64,000 bases of DNA from JALOAD01 sp023228995 [NCBI: Candidatus Muiribacterium halophilum] (GCA_023228995.1 JALOAD010000007.1:1-64000); one strand, 5' to 3'; positions 27,764 to 37,544 are shown, counted from the stretch's first letter. Made by a program: numbers and translations. The notes: generated from the sequence alone by a model not told the origin.

Positions 27764-28233
27764 ATAGCCCCCAAGACTTAATAATTTTTATTATTTTATC
27801 ATTATTTTAAAAAAAAGTATAAAAATAATGAAAACCAGCAAATAGTTAATACAGTTAGCACAAATTTATCATTTTATGATAAATTTGTTAGTTGAAAAAA
27901 ACACTGTTTTTATACCAGTTTCATACACTTTCACATACCGTTCTCATACGCTTTCACATACCGTTCTCATACGCTTTCATACTGCTTTTAATACAGATCC
28001 CGGCTCAGAATAGTACCGGGATAACAGTATTTTGTCACTAATGTCATAAAATGACATGTCGCGCTCTATCCGTCACAGCTTCACTGATTTAACTCTCAAC
28101 CCTTTCACCCTTCACTTATTTTCAATTATCCTTTTTGTCTTTTTACACAACTTCCTCTAATTTGACAATATAAGCAATATATAATAATATTTCCACAACA
28201 TTAATAAAAATATCTTTTCGGAGTATATTTTTT
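27764..28233. other. Intergenic region holding repeat copy 2
   Basis: The 470 bases between the hypothetical gene and the second STAS gene hold a T/A-rich promoter-like stretch (27780-27835), the 250-bp repeat (27841-28090) and a short AT-rich leader of the STAS gene. No open frame worth reporting is seen. Confidence 0.6.
27841..28090 (-). repeat. 250-bp structured repeat, copy 2
   Basis: Reverse complement of the 22411-22662 element, nearly identical over its full length. ATAC cores start at 27912, 27923, 27935, 27946, 27958, 27969, 27979 and 27991. Together the two copies bracket truA, rplM, rpsI, leuS and the hypothetical gene (22663-27840) as an inverted repeat. Confidence 0.9.
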
Positions 28234-28581
28234 ATGGAAATTAACTTCAAACATATTGAAGAAGAAAATATAGTTATTGTTTTTCCATCTGGTTCTTTTG
28301 AAATGGAAGATTCTGCATACTTCGAAAAAACAGTTTCTGATATTATTTCTGAAACTAAAACCAAAAAACTGCTTTTAAACATGTCTATGCTTGAATATCT
28401 CAATTCAACCGCATTAAATCTTTTTATTGGTGTTTATAATAGATTGCTAAAAAGTGGCATTAGAATAGTGTTTTGCTCTCTTTCAAAACCAGTAGAAACT
28501 TTATTTAATATAACTTCTTTAAAACTTCTTGTTCCAATATATCCAACCGAATGGGATGCAATTCAATATTTAAAAAAATAA
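28234..28581 (+). CDS. STAS-domain protein, anti-anti-sigma type (2)
   Basis: A 115-residue STAS protein, paralogous to the one at 8651. The phosphorylatable Ser is Ser58 in YLNSTALNL. A CGGAG site precedes the ATG, so unlike its paralogue it is conventionally translated. It stands alone between repeat copy 2 and an XRE-cupin regulator, with no kinase or phosphatase gene adjacent. It may work with the RsbW-like ATPase at 60.2 kb, which is inference. Confidence 0.8.
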   Translation: MEINFKHIEEENIVIVFPSGSFEMEDSAYFEKTVSDIISETKTKKLLLNMSMLEYLNSTALNLFIGVYNRLLKSGIRIVFCSLSKPVETLFNITSLKLLVPIYPTEWDAIQYLKK

Positions 28582-28723
28582 ATTATTTTTTTTAATTTTT
28601 TTTATTTTAAATGATTTTTTTACTATAAAGACCGATGACCCTTTTTTTAAAAGTATTTATTTACAATATATACAGAGTCTCAAATGTCGTTTTTGTCGTT
28701 TTTCCTAAAACTGAACAATGTTG

Positions 28724-28752
28724 TTGACAAATTGTTTTTTAGTATTTATAAT
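28724..28752 (+). promoter_or_regulatory. Consensus sigma70 promoter of the XRE-cupin gene
   Basis: TTGACA (28724-28729), 17-base spacer, TATAAT (28747-28752): a full consensus match. The ATG at 28801 is about 48 bases downstream and has its own AGGAGG. Confidence 0.85.
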
Positions 28753-28800
28753 AACATGTATAGAAATAAACAAAAATTAAATCCAAGGAGGATTCATATA

Positions 28801-29352
28801 ATGAACATTGGTGAAGAATTGAGAAAAACTAGAAACTTAAAAGGTTATACTATGAAATACTTAGCTGACAACGCTGGTATATCACAAGCTCTTGTTTCAC
28901 AAATTGAAAGAAATGTAGTAGATCCATCTTTAAAAACTTTAAGAGCTATACTAAGAGTATTGGATACTGAACTTGCAACTTTCTTCCTTTACGATTCATC
29001 AACTCCTGAAGTTGTATTTGCTAGAAAAAACAGAACTAAAATGCAGTTAAAAAACCCAAAACTTATTGCTGAAAATCTTGTTGATCCTACAATAACAAAA
29101 AGAATGCAGCCTTTAAGACTAATTATACCTAACAATGAAGCTTTTACAAAAAACGATTATAAACACACAGGTGAAGAATTTGGATTTGTACTTACTGGAA
29201 CTGGGACAATCAAATTAAAAAACAAATTAAATGATTATCACATTAAAGTAGGAGATACTTTCTATATACCTTCACATTTATTTGACAGAATTGAAAACAA
29301 TGGAAAAGATGATCTTGAAATTATATGGGTAGCAACCCCTCCAACCATGTAA
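28801..29352 (+). CDS. XRE-cupin transcriptional regulator
   Basis: A 183-residue regulator with an N-terminal XRE helix-turn-helix (about 6-60; LADNAGISQALVSQIER) and a C-terminal cupin domain (about 110-180; HTGEEFGFVLTGTGTI, GDTFYIPSH) that usually binds a small ligand. PuuR-like and related regulators share this layout. The start at 28801 follows AAGGAGG; in-frame codons upstream lie over the promoter and are not coding. The strong promoter and lone position suggest a global or autoregulated role. Confidence 0.9.
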   Translation: MNIGEELRKTRNLKGYTMKYLADNAGISQALVSQIERNVVDPSLKTLRAILRVLDTELATFFLYDSSTPEVVFARKNRTKMQLKNPKLIAENLVDPTITKRMQPLRLIIPNNEAFTKNDYKHTGEEFGFVLTGTGTIKLKNKLNDYHIKVGDTFYIPSHLFDRIENNGKDDLEIIWVATPPTM

Positions 29353-29362
29353 TATTTTTTTT

Positions 29363-29390
29363 AAAGGGCTTCTTCGGAAGCCCTTTTTTT
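29363..29390 (+). terminator. Terminator after the XRE-cupin gene
   Basis: Stem GGGCTTC (29366-29372), TTCG loop, GAAGCCC (29377-29383), flanked by A- and T-runs. It may also work for the convergent minus-strand gene ending at 29422. Confidence 0.9.
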
Positions 29391-29421
29391 TATTTCAACG
29401 AAATTTTATTTCAACGAAATG

Positions 29422-30162
29422 TTATTTCCAGGAAATACCCCAAACAGGAATATCCTTCTCAATATTAACCCAGAATTCCTCACCTTTTTTTAGATAAATA
29501 TTTTGAGTATTAGGAAAAACTAATCCAGATATAGAACCTTGAAATCCAGCAACAATATAACCAATACCACCCATAAGAATATTTAAATTAGGTCTTGTCT
29601 TCATTTCATATTCTTTTTCAAAAAAAATACTATCGCCATACCATGTAAGAACACTTTTTATTCTTCCAGATATTTTACCATTATTCAAAAGACCTTTTCT
29701 TTTTTTTAATTTAGTAATCTCAAGAATACCCTTTAAACCACTTGGAAGAACAAGAGCATTTTGATAATAATAATCCTCAGCAACTTCTATTTCATAATCT
29801 CCAACTTCATCAATAGCAGAGTGAATATTATCAAGAAGTCTAAATTTCAATTTAGTATTTTTCTTTAATCTTCCATTAACATAATCAATATGAGTAGTAT
29901 CTGAAAAATAAAATTTTAAAATTTTATCAATTCTCTTAAATCTAGAATAATAAGGAAATATCTCCCCCCATGTTTTCATTTCAATATTATTTATCTTTTT
30001 CCCATAATCAACTTCTGTCACTTTACCAAAAAGCCTCCACTCAACAAAAACAAGTTTTGTAAAAAACTCTCTTTCAAAATCCTGACAAAAAGTTTTTTGA
30101 TAAGAAAAGGAAAAAGCAATAAAAAAACAAAGTGAAAAAAAAGAAATTCTTTTAAAAACCAT
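29422..30162 (-). CDS. Predicted secreted protein
   Basis: About 246 residues from ATG 30162 (MVFKRISFF), beginning with a signal peptide; an upstream in-frame ATG at 30201 would add 13 residues and overlap the lipoprotein gene, and neither has a strong Shine-Dalgarno. The mature part is beta-rich, with a near-C-terminal Gly-rich hydrophobic stretch (ILMGGIGYIVAGFQGSISG). No named family was recognised. It follows a lipoprotein gene within a few bases, so the two probably act together at the cell envelope. Confidence 0.7.
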   Translation of the reverse strand: MVFKRISFFSLCFFIAFSFSYQKTFCQDFEREFFTKLVFVEWRLFGKVTEVDYGKKINNIEMKTWGEIFPYYSRFKRIDKILKFYFSDTTHIDYVNGRLKKNTKLKFRLLDNIHSAIDEVGDYEIEVAEDYYYQNALVLPSGLKGILEITKLKKRKGLLNNGKISGRIKSVLTWYGDSIFFEKEYEMKTRPNLNILMGGIGYIVAGFQGSISGLVFPNTQNIYLKKGEEFWVNIEKDIPVWGISWK

Positions 30163-30166
30163 TTTA

Positions 30167-30652
30167 TTAAAGACGCAATTTAATATGAAGTTTATTCTCA
30201 TTTATATTTTCCAAAACTATTTTATAAAAATTAGTTTCAACAATATTATTATCTTCATAAAAATTAACTTTTAAAATATCAGCAACAGCAACAGTACAAA
30301 CAGGAATAGCAAGTTCAGTATCACCTTTTCTAAACCATGTCTCAAATCTGTAATCAGTCGATTTAGAAAGATAATAATCAACAAAATCTTTTTCAAGATT
30401 AAGACTCCAACCCGCAGGTCTTGGAAACTCAACTTCAACTCTAATATCATCTTCACGACTATATAAATAATCAATTGGTATTTCAAGCTTAAAATCATAA
30501 ATATCAATAACAGTCTGTGTAGAATCAAGCATAGAAGATCTATCAACTTCACCAGTTATAGATGTAATCGGTGTACTTTGATCAGTCTTTGAACAACCAG
30601 TTAGTGTAAACAATAAAAAAATATTAAAGCATAAAATTATAATTTTCTTCAT
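30167..30652 (-). CDS. Predicted lipoprotein
   Basis: A 161-residue protein with a lipoprotein signal peptide and lipobox LTGC (Cys20), followed by a Ser/Thr-rich linker and a beta-rich domain. It is likely anchored to a membrane. No family was recognised. It forms a two-gene unit with the secreted protein downstream. The -10-like GATAAT lies six bases before the ATG, but I saw no convincing -35. Confidence 0.75.
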   Translation of the reverse strand: MKKIIILCFNIFLLFTLTGCSKTDQSTPITSITGEVDRSSMLDSTQTVIDIYDFKLEIPIDYLYSREDDIRVEVEFPRPAGWSLNLEKDFVDYYLSKSTDYRFETWFRKGDTELAIPVCTVAVADILKVNFYEDNNIVETNFYKIVLENINENKLHIKLRL

Positions 30653-30715
30653 AGTTAAATTATCGGAATATAAAAAATAATGATGAAGTCAAACCGGTAC
30701 ACATTACATTAAATT

Positions 30716-30853
30716 TTATCTATTAAAATACATTTCTCTAATTGCTTCTTTTATATTAAACTGATTTCTTTCTTTAAAATCAGCATTTATCCGCATTATT
30801 TTTGTCTTTTTATTTAAAATACTTTGTTTTTGTGAAATCTGTTTTTTTTTCAT
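30716..30853 (-). CDS. Small basic protein
   Basis: A 45-codon frame starting MKKKQISQKQSIL and ending REMYFNR. It has GAGGGGTG five bases before the ATG, the same site used by the DUF6754-like gene, and begins 11 bases after the HDOD stop codon. The coding look (no long homopolymer translation beyond the first Lys run) and the site support a real short gene, but there is no homologue known to me and no function can be proposed. Confidence 0.5.
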   Translation of the reverse strand: MKKKQISQKQSILNKKTKIMRINADFKERNQFNIKEAIREMYFNR

Positions 30854-30864
30854 ATTCACCCCTC

Positions 30865-31764
30865 TTAGGATTTTAATGTCTTAAAAATATCCTCAACTTC
30901 TTCTCTCATACCTTTTACTCTTGAAAGAAGTTTTTTTGTATCAAATTTATTTTTATCAAAATAATTCCATATATTAGAATCAAGTTTACTATTAAAATCT
31001 CCAGAATTTCCAATTTTGGAAAGCTTTATAATATTATCCGAAATATGACTTATACCAACAAGGTAAGTTGTTTTACCCATTATAAATTCATTAATCGGTG
31101 GATTATGATGAGAAGCAACAACAAGTTTTATTTTTTTAGGAATACTCCATTTTTCACAAAGCCATCTACCAACTTCAGCATGATTAAATTTGAGCAATTT
31201 ATTTTCAGCTTCAAAAAAAGAAATTTTTTCTCTTTCAACCTCTGAAAGAAGTCTTGTCATCAATGTAGGCATATAAACAGCATAAATTAATTTACCTATA
31301 TCATGCATTATACCACTTACCCAAATATCCTCAGATACATCAACCTGAAGAATTTCAGCTACAATTTTATTCAAAAATGCAACAGCAAGCGAATGTTTCC
31401 AAAAATTTTCAATACTAAATTCAAATTGACTAAAACTATCAAAACTCTTAATAACAGATACACCAATTATAATACTTCTAACCTGATTAACTCCCAATCT
31501 CATAATCGCATTATCAATTGAAGTTGTCTCGGAATTACCAGCATAAAATGCAGAATTTGCAACTCTTAAAAGCTTTGTTGTAATTGCCTGATCCATATTT
31601 ACAGTTTCAGCAAGTTCTTTTACAGAAAAATTAGGATTATTAACTGTTTTCAGAAGTTTTGCAGCAACAATTGGAAGTGTAGGAATATCATCGATTTTAT
31701 CAAGAACAGATAATAATTCCTCTTTTGATAAAACAATAAGATCTTCAAAATGGAAAATATTCAT
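30865..31764 (-). CDS. HDOD-domain signalling protein
   Basis: A 299-residue protein whose main domain (about 20-215) is HDOD, an HD-like output domain usually lacking phosphodiesterase residues. The segment PTLPIVAAKLLKTVNNPNFS and the SGIMHDIGKLI motif fit the family. HDOD proteins act in chemotaxis, c-di-GMP and stress signalling. It follows nadB after 80 bases in the long minus-strand run. The partner is unknown. Confidence 0.85.
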   Translation of the reverse strand: MNIFHFEDLIVLSKEELLSVLDKIDDIPTLPIVAAKLLKTVNNPNFSVKELAETVNMDQAITTKLLRVANSAFYAGNSETTSIDNAIMRLGVNQVRSIIIGVSVIKSFDSFSQFEFSIENFWKHSLAVAFLNKIVAEILQVDVSEDIWVSGIMHDIGKLIYAVYMPTLMTRLLSEVEREKISFFEAENKLLKFNHAEVGRWLCEKWSIPKKIKLVVASHHNPPINEFIMGKTTYLVGISHISDNIIKLSKIGNSGDFNSKLDSNIWNYFDKNKFDTKKLLSRVKGMREEVEDIFKTLKS

Positions 31765-31844
31765 AATAATAAATAACCTCTCTTTTTAAATATTAGCATA
31801 AAAAAAAATTAATTGCCATATGAATCCTTTCATATCGTTAAATA

Positions 31845-33368
31845 TTAAAAATTCAATGATTTTATTATAGTATTTTGATTTATTATAGTATGAAATTGAG
31901 AATTTTCATTATCAACAGAATCTATCCTTTTATGAACACCAATGCTTTTTTCTCTTAAAAGAGCACTTTGCATAATAAGTTTTGAAACCTGATACATATT
32001 CATAAGGCAAAGATTTTCTTGATCTGATGGAATTAGCGTATAAATATTTTGCTTGTCAATATAATCCTTTAAGATTAAAAGTCCTTTACTGTTTCGTTTA
32101 ATGCCAATATATTTTTCATTCATTTCTTTAAGTTCATTTTTTTTAGAAAAAACATCAACATTGTATTTAGCAGTTTTAATTTTACTAGTTAAAATATTAA
32201 TTTTATCTATTTTATTTATTTCAACACTATTAGCTGATGAAATACCATATACAAGACATTCAAGAAGAGAATTACTAGCAAGTCTGTTTGCTCCATGAAC
32301 TCCTGAAGCTGCACATTCTCCGCAAGCATATATATTATCTATATTTGTTTTTCCATTATTATCAACCTTAATACCACCAATAAAATAATGACAAGCAGGC
32401 CTTACCGGAACAGGTTGTAATGCAATATCAAAACCTTCATTTAGACAATATTGATATATATTTGGAAATCTATTTATCAGATAATCTTTACCAAGATGTC
32501 TAACATCAAGATAAACATTAGAAATATTATTTTTTTCCATATAATCTGTAATACCTAAGCTAACAATATCTCTAGGTGCTAATTCTGCCTTTTCATGATA
32601 TAGCCCAAGAAATTCATTTCCCTTATTATCAATTATCTTACCACCTTCACCTCTTAATGATTCAGATATAAGAAAAAAATTTTTACCAGCACAAAAAACA
32701 GTAGGATGAAATTGAATAAATTCCATATCACACAATTCTATTCCAGCTCTCCATGCCATAGCAATTCCATCTCCAGTCAAAAGAGTTGAATTAGATGTTG
32801 ATGAAAATAATCCTCCAATACCACCTGTAGATATAATGAAATTTTGAGAATTAATCTCTTTAACATCATTATTTTTATTAAAATAGAAAAGCGAATATAT
32901 ATTATTATATTTATCTTTTGAAAAATCACATGCAAATCCTTCAATAAAATCAATATCGTGACAATTTTTTCTAATATATTCTGAAAGACCTCTATGAATC
33001 TCCCTACCGGTAATATCACCTATATGAAGCACACGATCATAACTATGAGCAGCTTCTTTTGTTGGAATATCATTAAAAAAAACACCTTTATTATTCAACC
33101 ATTTAAGAATATCCTGAGCTGAATGTATTAAAAAATGAGTATTTTCTATACAATTAAGATTTTTTCCAGCGTTTATTGTATCAACATAATGACTTTGAGC
33201 TGAATCTTCCTCATATACAGGAATAGAAACTCCACCTTGTGCTTTAAAAGAATTATTTTCTTCTTTTTCCTTTTTATAAAGAACAGCTGTTTTAAAACCC
33301 CTTTCATATGAAGTTATTGCAGAAGAAAGTCCGGCAATTCCACCACCGATAACCACAACATCATACAT
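31845..33368 (-). CDS. nadB: L-aspartate oxidase
   Basis: A 507-residue flavoprotein making iminoaspartate for NAD synthesis; in anaerobes it uses fumarate as electron acceptor. It has the FAD-binding start VVIGGGIAGLSSA, TGDGIAMAWRAG, the catalytic-region RGEGG and the FAD motif ECAASGVHGANRLASNS. Fumarate reductase flavoproteins are related, but HGANRLASNSLLE and the length fit NadB. nadA and nadC are not in the window. It is 31 bases downstream of the helicase gene. Confidence 0.92.
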   Translation of the reverse strand: MYDVVVIGGGIAGLSSAITSYERGFKTAVLYKKEKEENNSFKAQGGVSIPVYEEDSAQSHYVDTINAGKNLNCIENTHFLIHSAQDILKWLNNKGVFFNDIPTKEAAHSYDRVLHIGDITGREIHRGLSEYIRKNCHDIDFIEGFACDFSKDKYNNIYSLFYFNKNNDVKEINSQNFIISTGGIGGLFSSTSNSTLLTGDGIAMAWRAGIELCDMEFIQFHPTVFCAGKNFFLISESLRGEGGKIIDNKGNEFLGLYHEKAELAPRDIVSLGITDYMEKNNISNVYLDVRHLGKDYLINRFPNIYQYCLNEGFDIALQPVPVRPACHYFIGGIKVDNNGKTNIDNIYACGECAASGVHGANRLASNSLLECLVYGISSANSVEINKIDKINILTSKIKTAKYNVDVFSKKNELKEMNEKYIGIKRNSKGLLILKDYIDKQNIYTLIPSDQENLCLMNMYQVSKLIMQSALLREKSIGVHKRIDSVDNENSQFHTIINQNTIIKSLNF

Positions 33369-33399
33369 AATTACCTCTTTATAAAATAATATTTATATT

Positions 33400-35697
33400 T
33401 TATTCTGAAAGATATTCTGATACATTCACAATATCTCTGTTTACTTTATCAAGTGCTCGATTTATTTTATGAACTAATGCATCATCACCCATAAAAACTC
33501 TTTTTATCTGCTGAAGAAGATCAATAACCTGTCTAAAAAGCCTTATTATATCACCTTCTGAAAGATGTGTAAGATGCAGAATATCTTTAAATTCAGCACC
33601 ATTACTCCAAGCATTTGCAGGAGCAATAACATCAAAATAAATAGATTTACTTGGTTCAAGCCCTGCTCTAACTTCTTCTTTTTTTATAGCCTCGACAATC
33701 CATTTAGCTCTTTTAACTTTATTATACATATTATTTCTATCAATTCGTGTATTATAATCTTTTTTTGGATTAATTTCATATATCATACAAGCACAAAGAA
33801 CATTTATTTCATCTTCATTATAATCATGAAAAATTCCTTCCATAGCAAGTTCAGTAACCATAAGTTCATATCCATATATTCTTGAACCAATCTTTCCTCT
33901 ACCTGTTAATTCACCATTTTCAATATAACCTGTTTTTTCAAGAAAATTATATTTTTTAAGAAAAATCTGAAAATGATCTGGACTCGCTGCTCTTCCATGT
34001 TCTTCAAGTTCATTTATACGCTTATTATAATCTCTAACTTTTGATGCAAGATTTTTACATTTTTTTTGTTCAGGACAATCAGAGCATTTTATATTTGAAA
34101 GTTTTTTAGTAGCTCTATTAAGATTTTGTTTTACTTTAGACATCTCAGATGATAGTTTTTTATATAATTTTCTGCTCAAATTACCGCTAGCAAGTCTTTC
34201 TTTAAGAACTTTAAGTTTTATAGTAAATCTATGTTTTTTTCTAAGATTCGCACTATAAGACTTCCATTCTTCATAATCAGAACAGGCAATCTTTGTTTTA
34301 GTATCATCAAGAACTTCTTGTTTTTGATCAATTTTTTCTTTTAACTCATTTTTTTTAGAAACACTTAAAAACTGAGCAAAACTCATTTTCAAAATATCTT
34401 TTATCTGTTCAATCTCATATTGATCTATAAGATTAAGAACAGTATTATAAGATAGTTTAAACTGACTTTCTAAAGGTTCAAGTTTTGTATCATCAAATAT
34501 TCTTTCAAGTTCATCATATTTAAGAAATGAAGATTCTACAACAGATACAACATAACCTTGCTCATCAATTCCTCTTCTACCTGCACGACCAGCCATCTGA
34601 TAATATTCATTATTTTTTAAATATCTAAATTCAATTCCATCATATTTTTCTAAAGATGCAAAAACCGCAGCTCGAGCAGGCATATTAACACCAACAGCAA
34701 AAGTTTCTGTAACAAAAATAACTTTTAAAAGTCCCATACCAAAAAGTATTTCAATAACTTCTTTAAGAACAGGTAATATTCCTGCATTATGAACTCCTAC
34801 ACCATTCATAGCTAGTTTTCTTAAAAGCTCTACAGTTTTAATGCTTGTAATATCATATCTTTTTATAACATCTGAAAAATGTTTTGAAACAATCTTTTTT
34901 TGTTCTTTATCGAGAAAATCAAATTCTTTAGCAACTTCTTTACCATATTTAAAACAACCTTCTCGTGAAAAAACAAAACATATTGAAGGAAGAAGATCTT
35001 TTTTTTGCAAAACATGTACAAGATCTGAAATTCCTTTAATATTAAAATTTTTAGCTAATTTTTGAACACTTTCTTTTGAATTTTCAGCAAGAAATTTATC
35101 AGAAGGTATAAGTCCTGATTTTTTAGTAAAAACATTATGATATAAAGGAACAGGTCTATCAAATTTTTCAATAAGACTTACTTCATGTTTTTTAATATCC
35201 TGTATCCAATCTGCAAGATCTGATGCATTAGGTATAGTAGCCGATAAACAAAGGAATCTCATCTGAGGAAGTGCAAATATAACGCTTTCTTCCCATATAA
35301 CACCTCTTTGTATGTCATTTATATAATGAATTTCATCAAATATAATGTATTTTACATCTTCTAAAAGTTCTTTTTCTGCAAAAAGCATATTTCTAAAAAT
35401 CTCAGTTGTCATAATAAGAATCTGTGCACCATTATTTATTGATATATCACCTGTAAGCATACCAACTTTATCTTTATATATTTTAGAAAAATCCCTGTAT
35501 TTTTGATTACTCAAAGCTTTAATTGGAGCAGTGTAAATTGCTCTTTCACCCTCTTTTAAAAAATTATCCAAAAGATATTCTGCAATAAGAGTTTTTCCAC
35601 ATCCTGTTGGTGCTGCAACCACAACACTTTTACCAGCTTTCAGATCATTTACTGCATTGACCTGAAAATCATCCATTATTATTCCTTTATATTCCAT
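33400..35697 (-). CDS. Ski2-like DEAD/DEAH-box helicase
   Basis: A 765-residue SF2 helicase resembling the Ski2/Mtr4 group. Motif I is APTGCGKT, motif II DEIH, motif III SATIP, motif VI QMAGRAGRRG; a C-terminal DSHCT-like helical domain follows, with a Cys-rich insert CSDCPEQKKC. In eukaryotes and some bacteria such helicases unwind structured RNA for decay. Start at ATG 35697 (AGGTAGGA upstream); ATG 35676 with AAAGGA is also plausible. It follows the spoIID gene by 51 bases in a DNA-repair/queuosine operon. Confidence 0.9.
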   Translation of the reverse strand: MEYKGIIMDDFQVNAVNDLKAGKSVVVAAPTGCGKTLIAEYLLDNFLKEGERAIYTAPIKALSNQKYRDFSKIYKDKVGMLTGDISINNGAQILIMTTEIFRNMLFAEKELLEDVKYIIFDEIHYINDIQRGVIWEESVIFALPQMRFLCLSATIPNASDLADWIQDIKKHEVSLIEKFDRPVPLYHNVFTKKSGLIPSDKFLAENSKESVQKLAKNFNIKGISDLVHVLQKKDLLPSICFVFSREGCFKYGKEVAKEFDFLDKEQKKIVSKHFSDVIKRYDITSIKTVELLRKLAMNGVGVHNAGILPVLKEVIEILFGMGLLKVIFVTETFAVGVNMPARAAVFASLEKYDGIEFRYLKNNEYYQMAGRAGRRGIDEQGYVVSVVESSFLKYDELERIFDDTKLEPLESQFKLSYNTVLNLIDQYEIEQIKDILKMSFAQFLSVSKKNELKEKIDQKQEVLDDTKTKIACSDYEEWKSYSANLRKKHRFTIKLKVLKERLASGNLSRKLYKKLSSEMSKVKQNLNRATKKLSNIKCSDCPEQKKCKNLASKVRDYNKRINELEEHGRAASPDHFQIFLKKYNFLEKTGYIENGELTGRGKIGSRIYGYELMVTELAMEGIFHDYNEDEINVLCACMIYEINPKKDYNTRIDRNNMYNKVKRAKWIVEAIKKEEVRAGLEPSKSIYFDVIAPANAWSNGAEFKDILHLTHLSEGDIIRLFRQVIDLLQQIKRVFMGDDALVHKINRALDKVNRDIVNVSEYLSE

Positions 35698-35748
35698 TCA
35701 TCCTACCTTTTATATTTTTTATTTTTATTAGAAATTTTAAATTTAAAT

Positions 35749-36984
35749 TTAATAAAGTCTCATAGTTTCAACATTTGTATAATAGAATTTTATTATTTCC
35801 TTATAATTCAATCCTTTTTTTGATAAACCAATAGCTCCCCACTGACATAAACCAACTCCATGCCCAGAGCCATGTCCTTTTATTTTATATCCATCATAAC
35901 GGATATTATTTCTTTTTTCTTCTGATTCAAGTAATATTTTTTTTATAAAATCTTTTTTTTCACTCTTTAAAATTGTATTTATTTTATCAATTTTTTTAGA
36001 TAATTTCGCAGAATTACCTCCAAAACCATATATTTCAAACATAGTACTCCATATTCTTTGAGCACCTATTTCAAGCCTAAACTGATTTGCAGAAACAAGA
36101 CATTCTCCCTTCTCACCTGTTAGCATTATAGACTTAGCTCTTCCAAAAGAATCTGATTGTTCGACATTTATCCTAATTATATTACCAATATTAAGATTTC
36201 TAAATCTTTGTGAAAGCTCTGACATAGATAATTCAAATTCCCAGTTAGCTCTTGGAGATTCTTCACAAAAATCACACCATCTACCTCTTGTATAAGGTAT
36301 TTCACTTCCAGTTGTCCAAGCAGTTTCATTATCTGTAGTTCCACCTCCACAAGCAGAATGATGATATGCTGAAATAAGTTCATCAAGATAAGTTATTACA
36401 ATACCTCTTGTACTGTCAACAGCTTTAATAATATTATCACTTTCTGTGTTAAAACCTCTATATACCTGACAATGAGTCGTAGAGCAAACATCAAAACCAT
36501 TTTGACCATGTTTTTGAAGGTTTTTTAAAGCATAAGTTCTACAAACTACCGCAAGAGTTTTTAAAGCTTCATCAGGAGATGATTTTAGCATTTCATTAGC
36601 TAATACTCCATAAAGATATTTTTCAATATCAAGAACATTTACAACATTAAAACCTGAATTATTATTTATTAACCTAATTATTCCTCTATATTTAAAATCA
36701 TCAAGTTCTATAAAATCACCAAAAGCTGGATATAATTCAACATAATTGTTTGAATAATTTCTTCCACCAATATTAAGGTTTTTCCCAGAATTCCTGACAA
36801 CTACTTCATTACTAAAAACTTTAACCTTGACATTATCTATTCTAAGTTCAATACCTTTATCACATTTAAAAACAAGCCTATTTTGATTTTCTAATATTCC
36901 TACTCTTATAATAGGAGTTTTTGAATATACACTAAAACTTAAAATAAAAACAATTAATATAAATAACAGTTTTTTATATATCAT
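35749..36984 (-). CDS. SpoIID/LytB-family peptidoglycan lytic transglycosylase
   Basis: A 411-residue exported protein (signal segment about 5-21) with the SpoIID domain: YLYGVLANEM with the catalytic Glu, AVVCRTYAL, STTHCQVYRG and the C-terminal GHGSGHGVGLCQWGA. Family members cleave denuded glycan strands, not only in spores. It overlaps queH by 4 bases in the ruv operon, as in several non-sporulating anaerobes, so it does not imply sporulation. Confidence 0.92.
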   Translation of the reverse strand: MIYKKLLFILIVFILSFSVYSKTPIIRVGILENQNRLVFKCDKGIELRIDNVKVKVFSNEVVVRNSGKNLNIGGRNYSNNYVELYPAFGDFIELDDFKYRGIIRLINNNSGFNVVNVLDIEKYLYGVLANEMLKSSPDEALKTLAVVCRTYALKNLQKHGQNGFDVCSTTHCQVYRGFNTESDNIIKAVDSTRGIVITYLDELISAYHHSACGGGTTDNETAWTTGSEIPYTRGRWCDFCEESPRANWEFELSMSELSQRFRNLNIGNIIRINVEQSDSFGRAKSIMLTGEKGECLVSANQFRLEIGAQRIWSTMFEIYGFGGNSAKLSKKIDKINTILKSEKKDFIKKILLESEEKRNNIRYDGYKIKGHGSGHGVGLCQWGAIGLSKKGLNYKEIIKFYYTNVETMRLY

Positions 36985-37544
36985 TTATATCTTTCTTCTT
37001 CACTAAATATACATCCGCAATAACCTTGACTGTATAAACCTTTTTCCTTTACAGCATTATTATTGTAATCTTCTCTCATATCGTATGATAAAAATTCAAT
37101 ATTATGTTTTTTAGAAAGTAATTCCCCATATTTATTTATATAATCATAATCTTGATTAGGAGAAGTTAGAAGTGTTGTTGTAAAAACATCAAAACCATTA
37201 GCTTTTGCAAATTGAACAGTTTCATCAAGTCTCCACTCAATACAACCATGACATCTAATATTACAATCTGATATTTTATTTAAAAACTCCTTTACATTGT
37301 AAAAATTATTATATTCTGATTTTATATTTTTGTTAATTAAAATTTTTCTTAAAACTTCCCTTCTTTTTCTAAATTCTTTAATTCCATTTATATTAGGATT
37401 AAACCAATAAACAGTTATATTAAAACTTTTTTCAAAATAATTTAAAAAATTCTCCAAACATATACCACAACAAGCATGAATTAGTAAATTAGGCTTTTTT
37501 ATATTTATTTCACCATTATTTGGAAAAATATCTTTTTGCTGCAT
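36981..37544 (-). CDS. queH: Epoxyqueuosine reductase QueH
   Basis: A 187-residue member of the DUF208/QueH family, which reduces epoxyqueuosine to queuosine in tRNA without cobalamin and replaces QueG in many anaerobes. The Cys clusters are intact: HACCGIC, CNIRCHGC and YCGC near the C terminus followed by SEEER. It overlaps the end of ruvB by 29 bases. Length is normal. Confidence 0.93.
   Translation of the reverse strand: MQQKDIFPNNGEINIKKPNLLIHACCGICLENFLNYFEKSFNITVYWFNPNINGIKEFRKRREVLRKILINKNIKSEYNNFYNVKEFLNKISDCNIRCHGCIEWRLDETVQFAKANGFDVFTTTLLTSPNQDYDYINKYGELLSKKHNIEFLSYDMREDYNNNAVKEKGLYSQGYCGCIFSEEERYK

Noticed and set aside
22411-28090. Composite transposon
   Set aside because: The flanking repeats carry no transposase or ORF, and the segment contains essential core genes in a common arrangement.
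35749-36984. Evidence for sporulation (SpoIID, STAS/RsbW proteins)
   Set aside because: SpoIID-domain proteins and STAS/RsbW modules occur in many non-sporulating bacteria, and no sporulation gene set is present.
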